Part shown: positions 16,083 through 24,306 of the stretch, in pieces
How positions within the stretch are numbered: the first letter of the stretch is position 1
Layout: each line of letters begins with the position of its first letter
Translations under genes and position numbers: made by a program
The notes under the pieces: generated by a model
What the model was told of the DNA's origin: nothing
What the model saw: only the letters and a program-made list of their open reading frames with translations
The model's database searches: none
Origin: CAINVV01 sp036508555
GTDB lineage: Bacteria > Bacteroidota > Bacteroidia > Bacteroidales > Prolixibacteraceae
Assembly: GCA_036508555.1 (NCBI GenBank)
Contig: DATCHD010000105.1
Coordinates: 1 to 34,492, forward strand
Reading direction: 5' to 3'
Length of the DNA: 34,492 nucleotides

Positions 16083-17534
16083 ATGGAAAACAAGAAATCA
16101 ATTTCCCGCCGGGGCTTCATTGCTTCTTCTGCTGCTGCTGCCGCAGGTATTACCATCCTTCCAAGCCAGGTGGTTGGCGGATTGGGGCACACTGCTCCCA
16201 GCGACAAACTCAATATTGCCGGTATCGGCGTTGGTGGAAAGGGGCAGGTTAACCTAAAAAATATGAATACCCAGAATATTGTCGCGCTCAGCGATATTGA
16301 CTGGAATTATGCCGGAAAGACTTTCAACCAGTACCCTGACGCTAAAAAATACAAAGATTACCGCATCATGCTTGAGCAGAGTCACAAGGATTTCGATGCT
16401 GTCCTGATAGCTACACCCGATCATACACATGCAGTCTGCGCGCTGGCTGCTATGCAGCTTGGCAAGCATGTTTATGTTCAGAAACCCTTGACCCATACTG
16501 TCTATGAATCACGGATCTTGCTCGAAGCTTCCAGAAAATACAAAGTCGTTACACAGATGGGAAACGAAGGTCACAGTGGTAACAATGTTGCGGAGGTGTG
16601 CGAGCTGATCTGGAGCGGCGCCATTGGAGAGGTTACCAGTGTGGATGCCTTTACCGATCGACCCATCTGGCCCCAGGGTCTTTCCCGCCCTGCGCAAGGA
16701 ATGTGGTTACCCGACGGACTCAATTGGGACCTTTTTATCGGTCCCGCCCCCATGCGTCCATACCATTCTGCTTATCATCCATGGAACTGGAGGGGCTGGT
16801 GGGATTTTGGCACAGGTGCCCTGGGCGACATGGCCTGCCACGTTCTCGATGTCGTCTTTGCATCACTGAAACTAGGTCATCCTTCCTCGGTAGAGGCCTC
16901 TTCTTCAACTTTTAACAATGAAAGCGCTCCAAATACTTCCATGATCCATTATACTTTTCCATCCAGGCAACCGGTTGGCAAACATAAGATGCCAGAGGTA
17001 AATGTAACCTGGTATGACGGTGGTTTGCAGCCCGCCCGCCCAGATATGATGCCCGATGGCATGGAATTGGGCCAAGGGAAAAACGGAGTCATCTTACATG
17101 GAACAAAAGGGAAAATTGTCTGCGGAAACTATGGTGGCAATTATAAACTTCTGCCGGCAGATAAATATTCAAAACTCGTGATGCCCGCACAAACAGTTCG
17201 CAGGGTAACGACCAGTCATGAAATGGATTGGGTGAGGGCCTGCAAAGAATCGCCCGAAAACAGAATTCTGCCCGCCTCCAACTTTGAATATGCCTGCCCG
17301 CTCAACGAAATGGTGGTCATGGGAAATCTTGCAGTCCGCATGCAAGGACTGCAAAAGAAGCTGAAATGGGATGGTGAGAATATGACATTTACCAATCTTG
17401 CCGACAACGATAAAATAACTGTTACCAACGGAATTCCGGGGGCCGAGCCAAAGAAAATCGAGCTCAATGCCAAACAATTCGCGGCAGAACTGGTCAAAAC
17501 CAACTCCCGCGAAGGCTGGTCCCTTAAAATCTAA
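16083..17534 (+). CDS. Tat-exported Gfo/Idh/MocA family oxidoreductase
   Basis: An NAD(P)-dependent sugar or polyol dehydrogenase of the Gfo/Idh/MocA family, 483 residues. A twin-arginine signal stands at the N-terminus (SRRGF, 8-12, followed by an Ala-rich hydrophobic stretch to about residue 28), so the folded, cofactor-loaded enzyme is expected in the periplasm. The Rossmann fold begins at IAGIGVGGKGQ (45-55), and YVQKPLTHT (131-139) carries the conserved KP lysine. The C-terminal half matches the Bacteroidota/Planctomycetes type often called glucose-fructose oxidoreductase-like. Such enzymes use tightly bound NADP and oxidise or epimerise sugars, but the substrate cannot be inferred. The next gene, a BASS transporter, starts 24 nt after its stop. 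Confidence 0.9.
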   Translation: MENKKSISRRGFIASSAAAAAGITILPSQVVGGLGHTAPSDKLNIAGIGVGGKGQVNLKNMNTQNIVALSDIDWNYAGKTFNQYPDAKKYKDYRIMLEQSHKDFDAVLIATPDHTHAVCALAAMQLGKHVYVQKPLTHTVYESRILLEASRKYKVVTQMGNEGHSGNNVAEVCELIWSGAIGEVTSVDAFTDRPIWPQGLSRPAQGMWLPDGLNWDLFIGPAPMRPYHSAYHPWNWRGWWDFGTGALGDMACHVLDVVFASLKLGHPSSVEASSSTFNNESAPNTSMIHYTFPSRQPVGKHKMPEVNVTWYDGGLQPARPDMMPDGMELGQGKNGVILHGTKGKIVCGNYGGNYKLLPADKYSKLVMPAQTVRRVTTSHEMDWVRACKESPENRILPASNFEYACPLNEMVVMGNLAVRMQGLQKKLKWDGENMTFTNLADNDKITVTNGIPGAEPKKIELNAKQFAAELVKTNSREGWSLKI

Positions 17535-17558
17535 AAGGATTCATCTTTATCTATTACT

Positions 17559-18533
17559 ATGAATAATGCACTCGAAGTGCTGGATCATGTCCGGCTGAAT
17601 TTTTCACCCGCCGGACTGCTCTTTCTGAATATTGCATTGGCCTTCGTGATGTTTGGGGTAGCGCTGGAAATCAAAGTGGAGCATTTTACCAATTTGCTGA
17701 AGAAGCCTAAATCTGCAATAGTCGGTTTCGTCAGCCAAACATTCCTGTTGCCTGCCTTCACTTTTATTCTGGTGCTATTACTCAATCCAACACCGACAGT
17801 TGCCTTAGGAATGATCATGGTTGCAGCTTGTCCTGGCGGAAATATTTCCAATTTTATTAGCTCAATGGCAAAGGGTAATGTCGCCCTTGCTGTGAGCCTG
17901 ACGGCCATCTCAACCCTTGCTGCTATTTTTTTTACCCCCTTTAATTTTGCATTCTGGGGTAGTCAATACATTCATTTTTACAATGCCCATAGCGCTGCAA
18001 GTCTGGTCAGGCCTCTCGAAATTGATATGTTTCAGATGTTTCAAACCGTTTTCATCCTGCTTGGAATTCCGGTAGTTACCGGTTTGGTGGTTCAGAATAA
18101 ATTTCCGGAACTGACAGAAAAAATCAAAAAACCAATCAACAAAGGATCGCTGATATTTTTTGTCATCATGGTAATCACCATGCTGGCAGCAAATTTTTCC
18201 CATTTTATGGCTTATATCCATCTGGTGTTTTTCTTTGTTTTGCTGCAAAACGGGATCGCTATGCTGACGGGCTATACTTTCAGCTCATTATTTAAATGTT
18301 CTCAAAAAGATCGTCGGACAATCGCCATTGAAACTGGTATCCATAACTCCGGACTGGCATTGGCGCTACTGTTTAATCCTAAAATTTTCCCTCAGGATCT
18401 GGAGTTGGGAGGAATGGCCGTTATCGCGGCATGGTGGGGTATATGGCATATAATCAGTGGATTGTGTATTGCCAGGTACTGGTCGCATAAACCTGTAAAT
18501 GATATTTATGATACAGCGGTCGAAAGGATATGA
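17559..18533 (+). CDS. BASS (bile acid:sodium symporter) family transporter
   Basis: A polytopic inner-membrane transporter of 324 residues with about nine or ten hydrophobic helices. Two BASS signatures are clear: CPGGNISN (91-98) at the first crossover helix and IETGIHNSGLA (257-267) at the second, the region that binds sodium. BASS proteins carry organic acids such as bile acids, pyruvate or pantoate; the name does not imply a bile-acid substrate here. It sits between the Tat oxidoreductase and a PlsC-like acyltransferase, whose start overlaps its 3' end by 35 nt. Co-expression is very likely, so uptake or export of a product linked to the oxidoreductase is possible, but this is inference only. 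Confidence 0.88.
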   Translation: MNNALEVLDHVRLNFSPAGLLFLNIALAFVMFGVALEIKVEHFTNLLKKPKSAIVGFVSQTFLLPAFTFILVLLLNPTPTVALGMIMVAACPGGNISNFISSMAKGNVALAVSLTAISTLAAIFFTPFNFAFWGSQYIHFYNAHSAASLVRPLEIDMFQMFQTVFILLGIPVVTGLVVQNKFPELTEKIKKPINKGSLIFFVIMVITMLAANFSHFMAYIHLVFFFVLLQNGIAMLTGYTFSSLFKCSQKDRRTIAIETGIHNSGLALALLFNPKIFPQDLELGGMAVIAAWWGIWHIISGLCIARYWSHKPVNDIYDTAVERI

Positions 18534-19833
18534 GGCACTGCGAGATTATGTGCGTTTTGCTTTCTGGCTGACGCACAAACGTATTGTTGTCAATGGCTGC
18601 GGGAATATCCCAGGTGATAAGCCAATTATTTTTGCGGCTAACCATCAGAATGCCCTGATGGATCCCCTTGCCTTGGTCTGCACCAATCCTTTGCAGACAC
18701 TTTGGCTTGCCCGGGCGGATATATTTAAAAGCAAGGCATCCAGGGCTTTTCTGAACTTTTGTAAGATGATTCCAATCTATCGTATCCGCGATGGTAAAGA
18801 GAATCTTTCCAACAATGAGGAGATTTTCAACCAAGTCACACATGTGCTGGAAGAAAAAGGCTCGGTCGCACTATTCCCGGAAGCTGCCCACTCCGGGAAA
18901 CGGCAAATGCTGCCGCACAAGAAGGCCATCCCACGCATTGCCCTCGAGTCGGAGATGAAGAACAATTTTCAACTTGGACTCCAGATCGTACCAGTTGGAA
19001 TCTATTATGACCATTATTGGAATTTCAACCGCACACTCTTGGTCAATTATGGAGAGCCAATCGAAATCGATTCATACAAAGTGCATTTCGCTGAAAATCC
19101 TCAAAATGCGATGCTCTTGTTGCGCGATGAGATCAATCAGAAACTGTTGCCGCTTACCATGCAGATCAATAATGTGGACGCTTACCAGGATTATGAGAAC
19201 ATCAGAACCATTGCAGGAAAAGCCTGTTCAAAAAATAAATTCTTTAGCAAAGATCCTGTGATTCAGCTTTTTAAAACAGAACAAGAACTGATCGCAAAAT
19301 TGGAGCGTCTGGAAGAATTGCAGCCTGAAAAATTTGGGACAATCAAGCAGCTTATGAACAATTATTTGACTGCTATTAAAAAGGCAGGCGTAACAGACGA
19401 TCAACTGGATAAGGCAGCAAATACTTCCTTTCTAAAGTTTTTGATGCAATTTTTTGTCTCTGTGTTTTTTTTACCTATTGCCGCTTTTGGAATATTATTT
19501 AATGTTTTCCCCTATTTTTTTCCGCGTATTTTCTTTGCCGGGAAAGTTAAAGACCTTGCGTTCATGGGTACCTTCATTTTTGCCTCCGGACTGGTACTAT
19601 TTCCTTTAATCTATTTATTGGAAAGTGGAATTATCTGGTTCACTACCGGCTCCTTCCCTATAGCTGCTGTATCGCTCCTGGCGATGCCGTTTGCCGGGAA
19701 AATTGCCTTCAACCTCCTTCAAATGTATCAGAATTTGTTTCAGCATGTGAAAATTCGCTATATCTTTACAAATCAGTTCAAGCATTGCAAAAACCTGAGA
19801 TCTGAGGTAATTAGGATCATCTCCAGCTATTAA
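18499..19833 (+). CDS. PlsC-like acyltransferase with C-terminal membrane helices
   Basis: A second PlsC-superfamily acyltransferase, 444 residues. The acyltransferase domain is N-terminal: NHQNALMD (48-55), in which His49 and Asp55 are five residues apart, as in the acyltransferase at 6405; then LARADIFKSK, and the FPEAAHSGKRQ block that corresponds to FPEGTRS. Between about residues 310 and 415 there are several strongly hydrophobic segments, so the protein is integral to the membrane. It resembles Bacteroidota proteins annotated as 1-acyl-glycerol-3-phosphate acyltransferases. ATG 18499 is used; ATG 18508 is an equally good start. It overlaps the BASS gene by 35 nt and is followed after 20 nt by a CPBP protease gene, so it is embedded in one transcription unit. 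Confidence 0.82.
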   Translation: MIFMIQRSKGYEALRDYVRFAFWLTHKRIVVNGCGNIPGDKPIIFAANHQNALMDPLALVCTNPLQTLWLARADIFKSKASRAFLNFCKMIPIYRIRDGKENLSNNEEIFNQVTHVLEEKGSVALFPEAAHSGKRQMLPHKKAIPRIALESEMKNNFQLGLQIVPVGIYYDHYWNFNRTLLVNYGEPIEIDSYKVHFAENPQNAMLLLRDEINQKLLPLTMQINNVDAYQDYENIRTIAGKACSKNKFFSKDPVIQLFKTEQELIAKLERLEELQPEKFGTIKQLMNNYLTAIKKAGVTDDQLDKAANTSFLKFLMQFFVSVFFLPIAAFGILFNVFPYFFPRIFFAGKVKDLAFMGTFIFASGLVLFPLIYLLESGIIWFTTGSFPIAAVSLLAMPFAGKIAFNLLQMYQNLFQHVKIRYIFTNQFKHCKNLRSEVIRIISSY

Positions 19834-19853
19834 CAATTTTATCGGCTATTATC

Positions 19854-21050
19854 ATGGCAATTTCCAAAACGGATGATACAAAAACCCTGACTTGTTCTTT
19901 CATCAAAGGGGGCATTACAACGATCATTCTTACATTTTTTTTTGTGTTTTTCATATCCGGCAAAATCTCAGCTCGGGATTTGTTGTTGGCTCTACCATTT
20001 TTTTTGATACTTTATTTTGTTCAGTTCTCTATCGGAAGGGCTGATATTGCTTCGGCATTCCAGCAATGGCTAAGAAAGAAAAGTGTCAATGTGTTGCTTT
20101 TTCCGACTCTGATGTTGTGCTTTTATCTGGTCTATCTTCTTATCAATAAGCAGAACCTATTGCAGGGAAATCTCTGGGTACTGGTATTTATCCTTTTTTT
20201 TCCGATAGGGGCATTCGCTTGGAGAAACGATTCTTTACGAAAAATCGGATGGCTGGATTTTACCGTATTTGTCGTAATACTGCTGATCGGCACGTTATTC
20301 AGTGTTAAGCAAAACAGCGAAATACCCATCAGCGGCGGCGGATTTGACTCCATTTCCCAAGTGATCATTATACTTTCCGGTTTTTATGCCTATACCCTTG
20401 TCAGGGGTCTTGGAGATGTGGGTTTTGTGCCTGAACTGAAATGGAAATCACTGCTAACTGCCTTATTGGTTTGGGCTTCCTATTACACGTTTGTATTCGT
20501 ATTTGGGACTTCAGTCAATTTTGTTGCGGTAATTGGACATAACGAATCCTTTGACGTACTGATTAAATCTGTCATTTTCTCCATGATAGGGACCTTTTTG
20601 CATACAGCCCTGTTCGAAGAACTTTATTTTCGCGGAATTCTGCAAAACATGCTGGCCAAAAGAATTTCACAAGGCCGTTCCTGGTTGATATTCTGGCAGA
20701 TAGGATTTGCTATACTGCTGATATGCGCTTTCCTGGTAGGTTATACATTGGAAGGAAAGATGAAATGGTTCCCGGCGCTGGTGACAGTCATCTTATTCAT
20801 TTCGGCCTATTTTATCGAAAAATCGGGTAAGTACGGCTTTGGAGTGTACACCTCTTTGGCCATCACCGGTGTTACCTTTGGACTGGTTCATTATCATGCT
20901 AAATCCATTATTTACATTGGATTAGCCTGCGTGGCGGGATGGGCTTATGGTTATACTTACATCAAAACCAAAAATGTTTTCTACAGCGCTCTGGTCCATA
21001 CACTTGTCAACACCGGAGTCCTGATTTTCGGCCTCAAAATGATCCTTTAA
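19854..21050 (+). CDS. CPBP family intramembrane glutamic endopeptidase
   Basis: An integral-membrane protease-like protein of 398 residues from the CPBP (CAAX protease/bacteriocin-processing, Abi) family. Motif 1 is EELYFR (255-260), with the catalytic Glu pair and Arg. The second motif is LVHYH (344-348), and a further histidine lies in LVHTLVN (381-387). The first 230 residues are extra hydrophobic helices, and the stretch between motifs 1 and 2 is long (about 85 residues with two more hydrophobic segments), so the protein is larger than the ~220-residue core. Its substrate is unknown; the family includes prenyl-protein proteases and bacteriocin self-immunity proteins. It lies 20 nt after the acyltransferase and 23 nt before GH31 in the same run. 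Confidence 0.85.
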   Translation: MAISKTDDTKTLTCSFIKGGITTIILTFFFVFFISGKISARDLLLALPFFLILYFVQFSIGRADIASAFQQWLRKKSVNVLLFPTLMLCFYLVYLLINKQNLLQGNLWVLVFILFFPIGAFAWRNDSLRKIGWLDFTVFVVILLIGTLFSVKQNSEIPISGGGFDSISQVIIILSGFYAYTLVRGLGDVGFVPELKWKSLLTALLVWASYYTFVFVFGTSVNFVAVIGHNESFDVLIKSVIFSMIGTFLHTALFEELYFRGILQNMLAKRISQGRSWLIFWQIGFAILLICAFLVGYTLEGKMKWFPALVTVILFISAYFIEKSGKYGFGVYTSLAITGVTFGLVHYHAKSIIYIGLACVAGWAYGYTYIKTKNVFYSALVHTLVNTGVLIFGLKMIL

Positions 21051-21073
21051 TGTCCTTCAAAAACTAACTATCT

Positions 21074-22864
21074 ATGTCAGTATCTCCCAAAAAAAATCGC
21101 TGGAAAAATGTCCTTATCATCATCGTAAGTGTCTTATTAATTGTCTATTATTTCTATTTTTCCTATCCCTTCCGGGGAACGTTCTTCAATCAGCAACGTC
21201 ATGGTAATCCACCTTTAACGCCTGCCTGGGCGCTCGAATGCTGGCTATGGGAAGACGATGCCAATACCGCAGAACGCGTCGATACGCTCCTGAACGGATA
21301 TGCCAAATATGACATTCCTGTCAGAACTATTCTGGTGGATAGTCCGTGGAGTCTCCGGTACAATGATTTTGAAATTGACACAATTAGCTATCCAAAACCG
21401 GATGTCTGGTTCAGGCAGCTGCAGGACAAAGGTTACAGGGTCGTGTGCTGGATGACCAATATGGTTGACAGCAAGAGCAATGACGGCAGAATAAAGGATT
21501 CTGAAGACTTTTTTAAGGAGGCTTCCCAAAAGGGCTACCTGGCCGGACATGGCGAAAAAAACAGCTGGTGGAAAGGCAAAGGAGGTTTTATCGATTATAC
21601 CAATCCCGAAGCAATGAAGTGGTGGAGAGGCCGACAGCAAAGAGTCTTTGATTTGGGAATCGATGGATGGAAACTGGATGGCACTGCCACATTATTTTAT
21701 ACCCTCGTCGGACCGGTACCCTTCGCCTACAAATCCACCAAATCAGGATTGATGTCAACCAGAATTTACATGGATCATTACTACCGTGATGAATACCAGC
21801 ACGGCCTTACCCAAAATCCTGAATTTGTGACATTGGCCAGATCGATCGACAAATGGTCTCATCCGGAGGGATTTGCTCCACTGGATGCTGCTCCGGTTAC
21901 ATGGGTGGGCGACCAAAAGCACACCTGGGAATCTACCGGTCAGGTAACAGCCGAAGACAAACAAAACAAGGATATTGCCATGGAGGGCATTGATGGGATA
22001 GAAATGGCTATTCAGAATATTCTGGCGGCAGCCAAACTTAGATATAATGTGATTGGCTCTGATGTTGCAGGATTTTCCGGCAAGATCATTCCTCCCCGCC
22101 TGTATCTGCGATGGACACAATTATCGACCTTCTGCGGATTGTTTTTAAATGGTGGTCATGGTGAGCGAGCCCTCTGGCACCGTACTCCCCAGGAATTGCA
22201 GGTGATCCGGAAGTTTTCCTGGTTACATACCGAGCTGGTTCCATACATGTACAGTTATGTGGTTACCGGTCACCAGGGTGGGAGAGTACTTCAGAAACCT
22301 ATCAGCGGAAAATATCATTATATGTTTGGGGAAGATTTTGTGGTAGCCCCAATCTACCGCGATGATCTTAAGAACAAGGTCTCACTGCCTGCAGGGAAAT
22401 GGAGATATTTCTTCGATGACAAAGAATTAATCGAAGGACCAATCTCCTTCGAAAAGGAATTTCCGCTGGACGAATATCCGGTTTACATCCGGGAAGGCGC
22501 TATCGTGCCTTTAAATGTCGAAAGAAGTTATACCGGACTGGGTGCCGAAACCAATAAGGGATCCCTGACCTGGCTGATCTATCCGGGCCCGGGCGCAGAC
22601 AATCATTTTACAGTTTATCATCCGGATAAAAGCGGAAGTTCGACAGTTACCATGACCAACTATACCGACAGAATTGAACTTACTATGAAGGAGATGAAAA
22701 AGCCCTCAATCTTTAATGTACACCTGGATAAGAAACCTATGAGACTTACTTTCAACGGAGTCGAATTAGCTGACTCAACAGATTATCAGTATGATGCACA
22801 AAAGACGAGATTAACTGCACGAATTGCAGGATTAAAGGATGGTGTGCTGATCATCCAGAGATAA
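21074..22864 (+). CDS. Membrane-anchored glycoside hydrolase family 31
   Basis: A GH31 (alpha-glucosidase/xylosidase clan) enzyme of 596 residues. A single N-terminal hydrophobic helix after a basic stretch (about 12-30) with no cleavage or lipobox site suggests a membrane anchor with the catalytic domain in the periplasm. The barrel contains WKLDGTAT with the probable nucleophile Asp202, WVGDQ with the probable acid/base Asp280, and GSDVAGF (328-334), a conserved substrate-side block; a beta-sandwich C-terminus follows from about residue 430. It is shorter than most GH31 because the usual N-terminal beta-sandwich is nearly absent. It ends 4 nt from the convergent S41 gene. Substrate linkage is unknown; action with the Tat oxidoreductase on a shared glycan is possible. 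Confidence 0.88.
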   Translation: MSVSPKKNRWKNVLIIIVSVLLIVYYFYFSYPFRGTFFNQQRHGNPPLTPAWALECWLWEDDANTAERVDTLLNGYAKYDIPVRTILVDSPWSLRYNDFEIDTISYPKPDVWFRQLQDKGYRVVCWMTNMVDSKSNDGRIKDSEDFFKEASQKGYLAGHGEKNSWWKGKGGFIDYTNPEAMKWWRGRQQRVFDLGIDGWKLDGTATLFYTLVGPVPFAYKSTKSGLMSTRIYMDHYYRDEYQHGLTQNPEFVTLARSIDKWSHPEGFAPLDAAPVTWVGDQKHTWESTGQVTAEDKQNKDIAMEGIDGIEMAIQNILAAAKLRYNVIGSDVAGFSGKIIPPRLYLRWTQLSTFCGLFLNGGHGERALWHRTPQELQVIRKFSWLHTELVPYMYSYVVTGHQGGRVLQKPISGKYHYMFGEDFVVAPIYRDDLKNKVSLPAGKWRYFFDDKELIEGPISFEKEFPLDEYPVYIREGAIVPLNVERSYTGLGAETNKGSLTWLIYPGPGADNHFTVYHPDKSGSSTVTMTNYTDRIELTMKEMKKPSIFNVHLDKKPMRLTFNGVELADSTDYQYDAQKTRLTARIAGLKDGVLIIQR

Positions 22865-22868
22865 CAGC

Positions 22869-24197
22869 TTATTTTTTTAATTTTAAAACTACATTGATAG
22901 CATCTGTTTCACCCGTTGCAATATCCGGTTCGATTCCGGTTCCCATATAGCTTTTGCCATCTTTGTCATAAAAACGTGCAACAGGAATGGAAATCCGATA
23001 TTGTTTTTCAAGGTCAATGGTGTTAACAAGCATCGGTGACCCTGCTGTTTTTTGACCTGCAAGGATCGCAATTCTTTCATTTTTCATAAAGATAGCAAGA
23101 GCCTCAGCGACCCCGGAAGTCCACTTGTCTACCAATAAATAGATCTTTCCGTTGAACCTTGGCTGAGAAGGAATTACCTTTAAGTAGAATCCGTTCTCCA
23201 GGTAACATTTGTTCGTCATGCCTTGAAGATCCAGTGGGTTTTTCAGTGATTTTTCAATAGAGGCTGTTTCCAGTAATGTATTCCCGGCATCTGTCCACTT
23301 TCTGGTTAAGTACATGCCCCAGATAGTACCCTTGTCAGTCAGATGACCTGCCAGCAAGAGGGCAGTGTGGATAGGGAGATTTCTTCTTCCACCCCTTAAT
23401 TCAATTATCAGGATCTCAACTTTTTTCTCCTGAATTTCCTTGAACAACTGATCTGCTTCATCTTTTTCCTCGGAAACATTGTTCAGGTTAAGATAAGCCG
23501 TTTTTGCATCCAACATTTTGATTGAGTAACTACTTTTCGGTTGCTGACCTACACTATTGGGATTTATTTTCCTGATATCATGCGGAACCTGCTGAAGTTT
23601 TTTACCCAGCCACATCATGGTAAGTCCGAGTTCATAATCATCCGGAATCTTCGATTTACGTTTGTCTACTTCTCTTTTATATTCCTGCCAGTCAGGTGAT
23701 TTGATGATGTTCGCATCCCAGTAATATTTCTCAATTAAAGAAAAAGTACTGCTGATGAGCAATGAATAATCACGAATAGGTTTATCAGAGCCGACTTTCT
23801 CACCCAGGATGGAAAGGGTTCTATTTTTAGTATCTGTCAACTGACCTGTGAAACTGTTTTTCCAGCTTTTTGCCTTAAGTCTGAAGGAATTATCCGGATA
23901 ATCGATCATCCCGTCGTAGTAAGTGGTATCCGCGTTGTACGATATTTTTCCTCCACCATGCGCCAATTCAGGATACTTGATTTTGCCTGCTGTTTTAGCC
24001 ATCAGGTACATGAACGATCCTATCATATCTTTAAGGGCCTCTTTCCTGGAATAGGCTTCGAAGGTCATATTTTTGGAATTTATCTCAATGGTAAGCAGTA
24101 ATTCTTCGTTTCTGTCATTCTGGATGCACCAATAGGACTGAGAGAAACAATTGACTGACAGAATAATTGAGCAGGCAAGAAGAAGAAATCTTGGCAT
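22869..24197 (-). CDS. S41 family peptidase-like protein, exported
   Basis: A 442-residue secreted protein with a signal peptide (1-~20, ending CFSQS). The C-terminal half fits the S41 (C-terminal processing/tricorn) fold: AYLNLNNVSEE, ILIIELRGG (262-270), YLLVDKWTSGVAEALA (353-368) and GQKTAGSP (381-388). The usual catalytic serine is three residues before the glutamate of S-x-x-E; here that place is Gly362 and the serine is Ser361, so activity is uncertain. Lys383 is present. The N-terminal half (about 20-145) has no domain that I recognise, and no PDZ domain is evident. It is on the - strand, ends 4 nt from the GH31 stop, and has no recognisable promoter box. Confidence 0.78.
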   Translation of the reverse strand: MPRFLLLACSIILSVNCFSQSYWCIQNDRNEELLLTIEINSKNMTFEAYSRKEALKDMIGSFMYLMAKTAGKIKYPELAHGGGKISYNADTTYYDGMIDYPDNSFRLKAKSWKNSFTGQLTDTKNRTLSILGEKVGSDKPIRDYSLLISSTFSLIEKYYWDANIIKSPDWQEYKREVDKRKSKIPDDYELGLTMMWLGKKLQQVPHDIRKINPNSVGQQPKSSYSIKMLDAKTAYLNLNNVSEEKDEADQLFKEIQEKKVEILIIELRGGRRNLPIHTALLLAGHLTDKGTIWGMYLTRKWTDAGNTLLETASIEKSLKNPLDLQGMTNKCYLENGFYLKVIPSQPRFNGKIYLLVDKWTSGVAEALAIFMKNERIAILAGQKTAGSPMLVNTIDLEKQYRISIPVARFYDKDGKSYMGTGIEPDIATGETDAINVVLKLKK

Positions 24198-24234
24198 AGG
24201 ATGCGATAAGGAAGATTTCGCCTAAAATAAATAA

Positions 24235-24263
24235 AAATGGGACAGCTTTTGGCTATCCCATTT
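24235..24263 (-). terminator. Intrinsic terminator after the malic enzyme gene
   Basis: Twelve-bp arms at 24235-24246 and 24252-24263 around a 5-nt loop, 44 nt past the maeB stop. On the - strand the only irregular pair is a G-U wobble and the stem is followed by a T-rich run. On the + strand the same pair would be a C-A mismatch, so the element faces the - strand. Confidence 0.75.
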
Positions 24264-24306
24264 AAATATTCTCTGTTTTTACTAAAATTCAGACTTGCCT
24301 GAAATC

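Noticed and set aside
19854..21050. CPBP/Abi protein considered as part of a phage-defence or bacteriocin system
   Set aside because: Neighbours are metabolic and membrane genes, with no bacteriocin precursor, toxin or nuclease partner.
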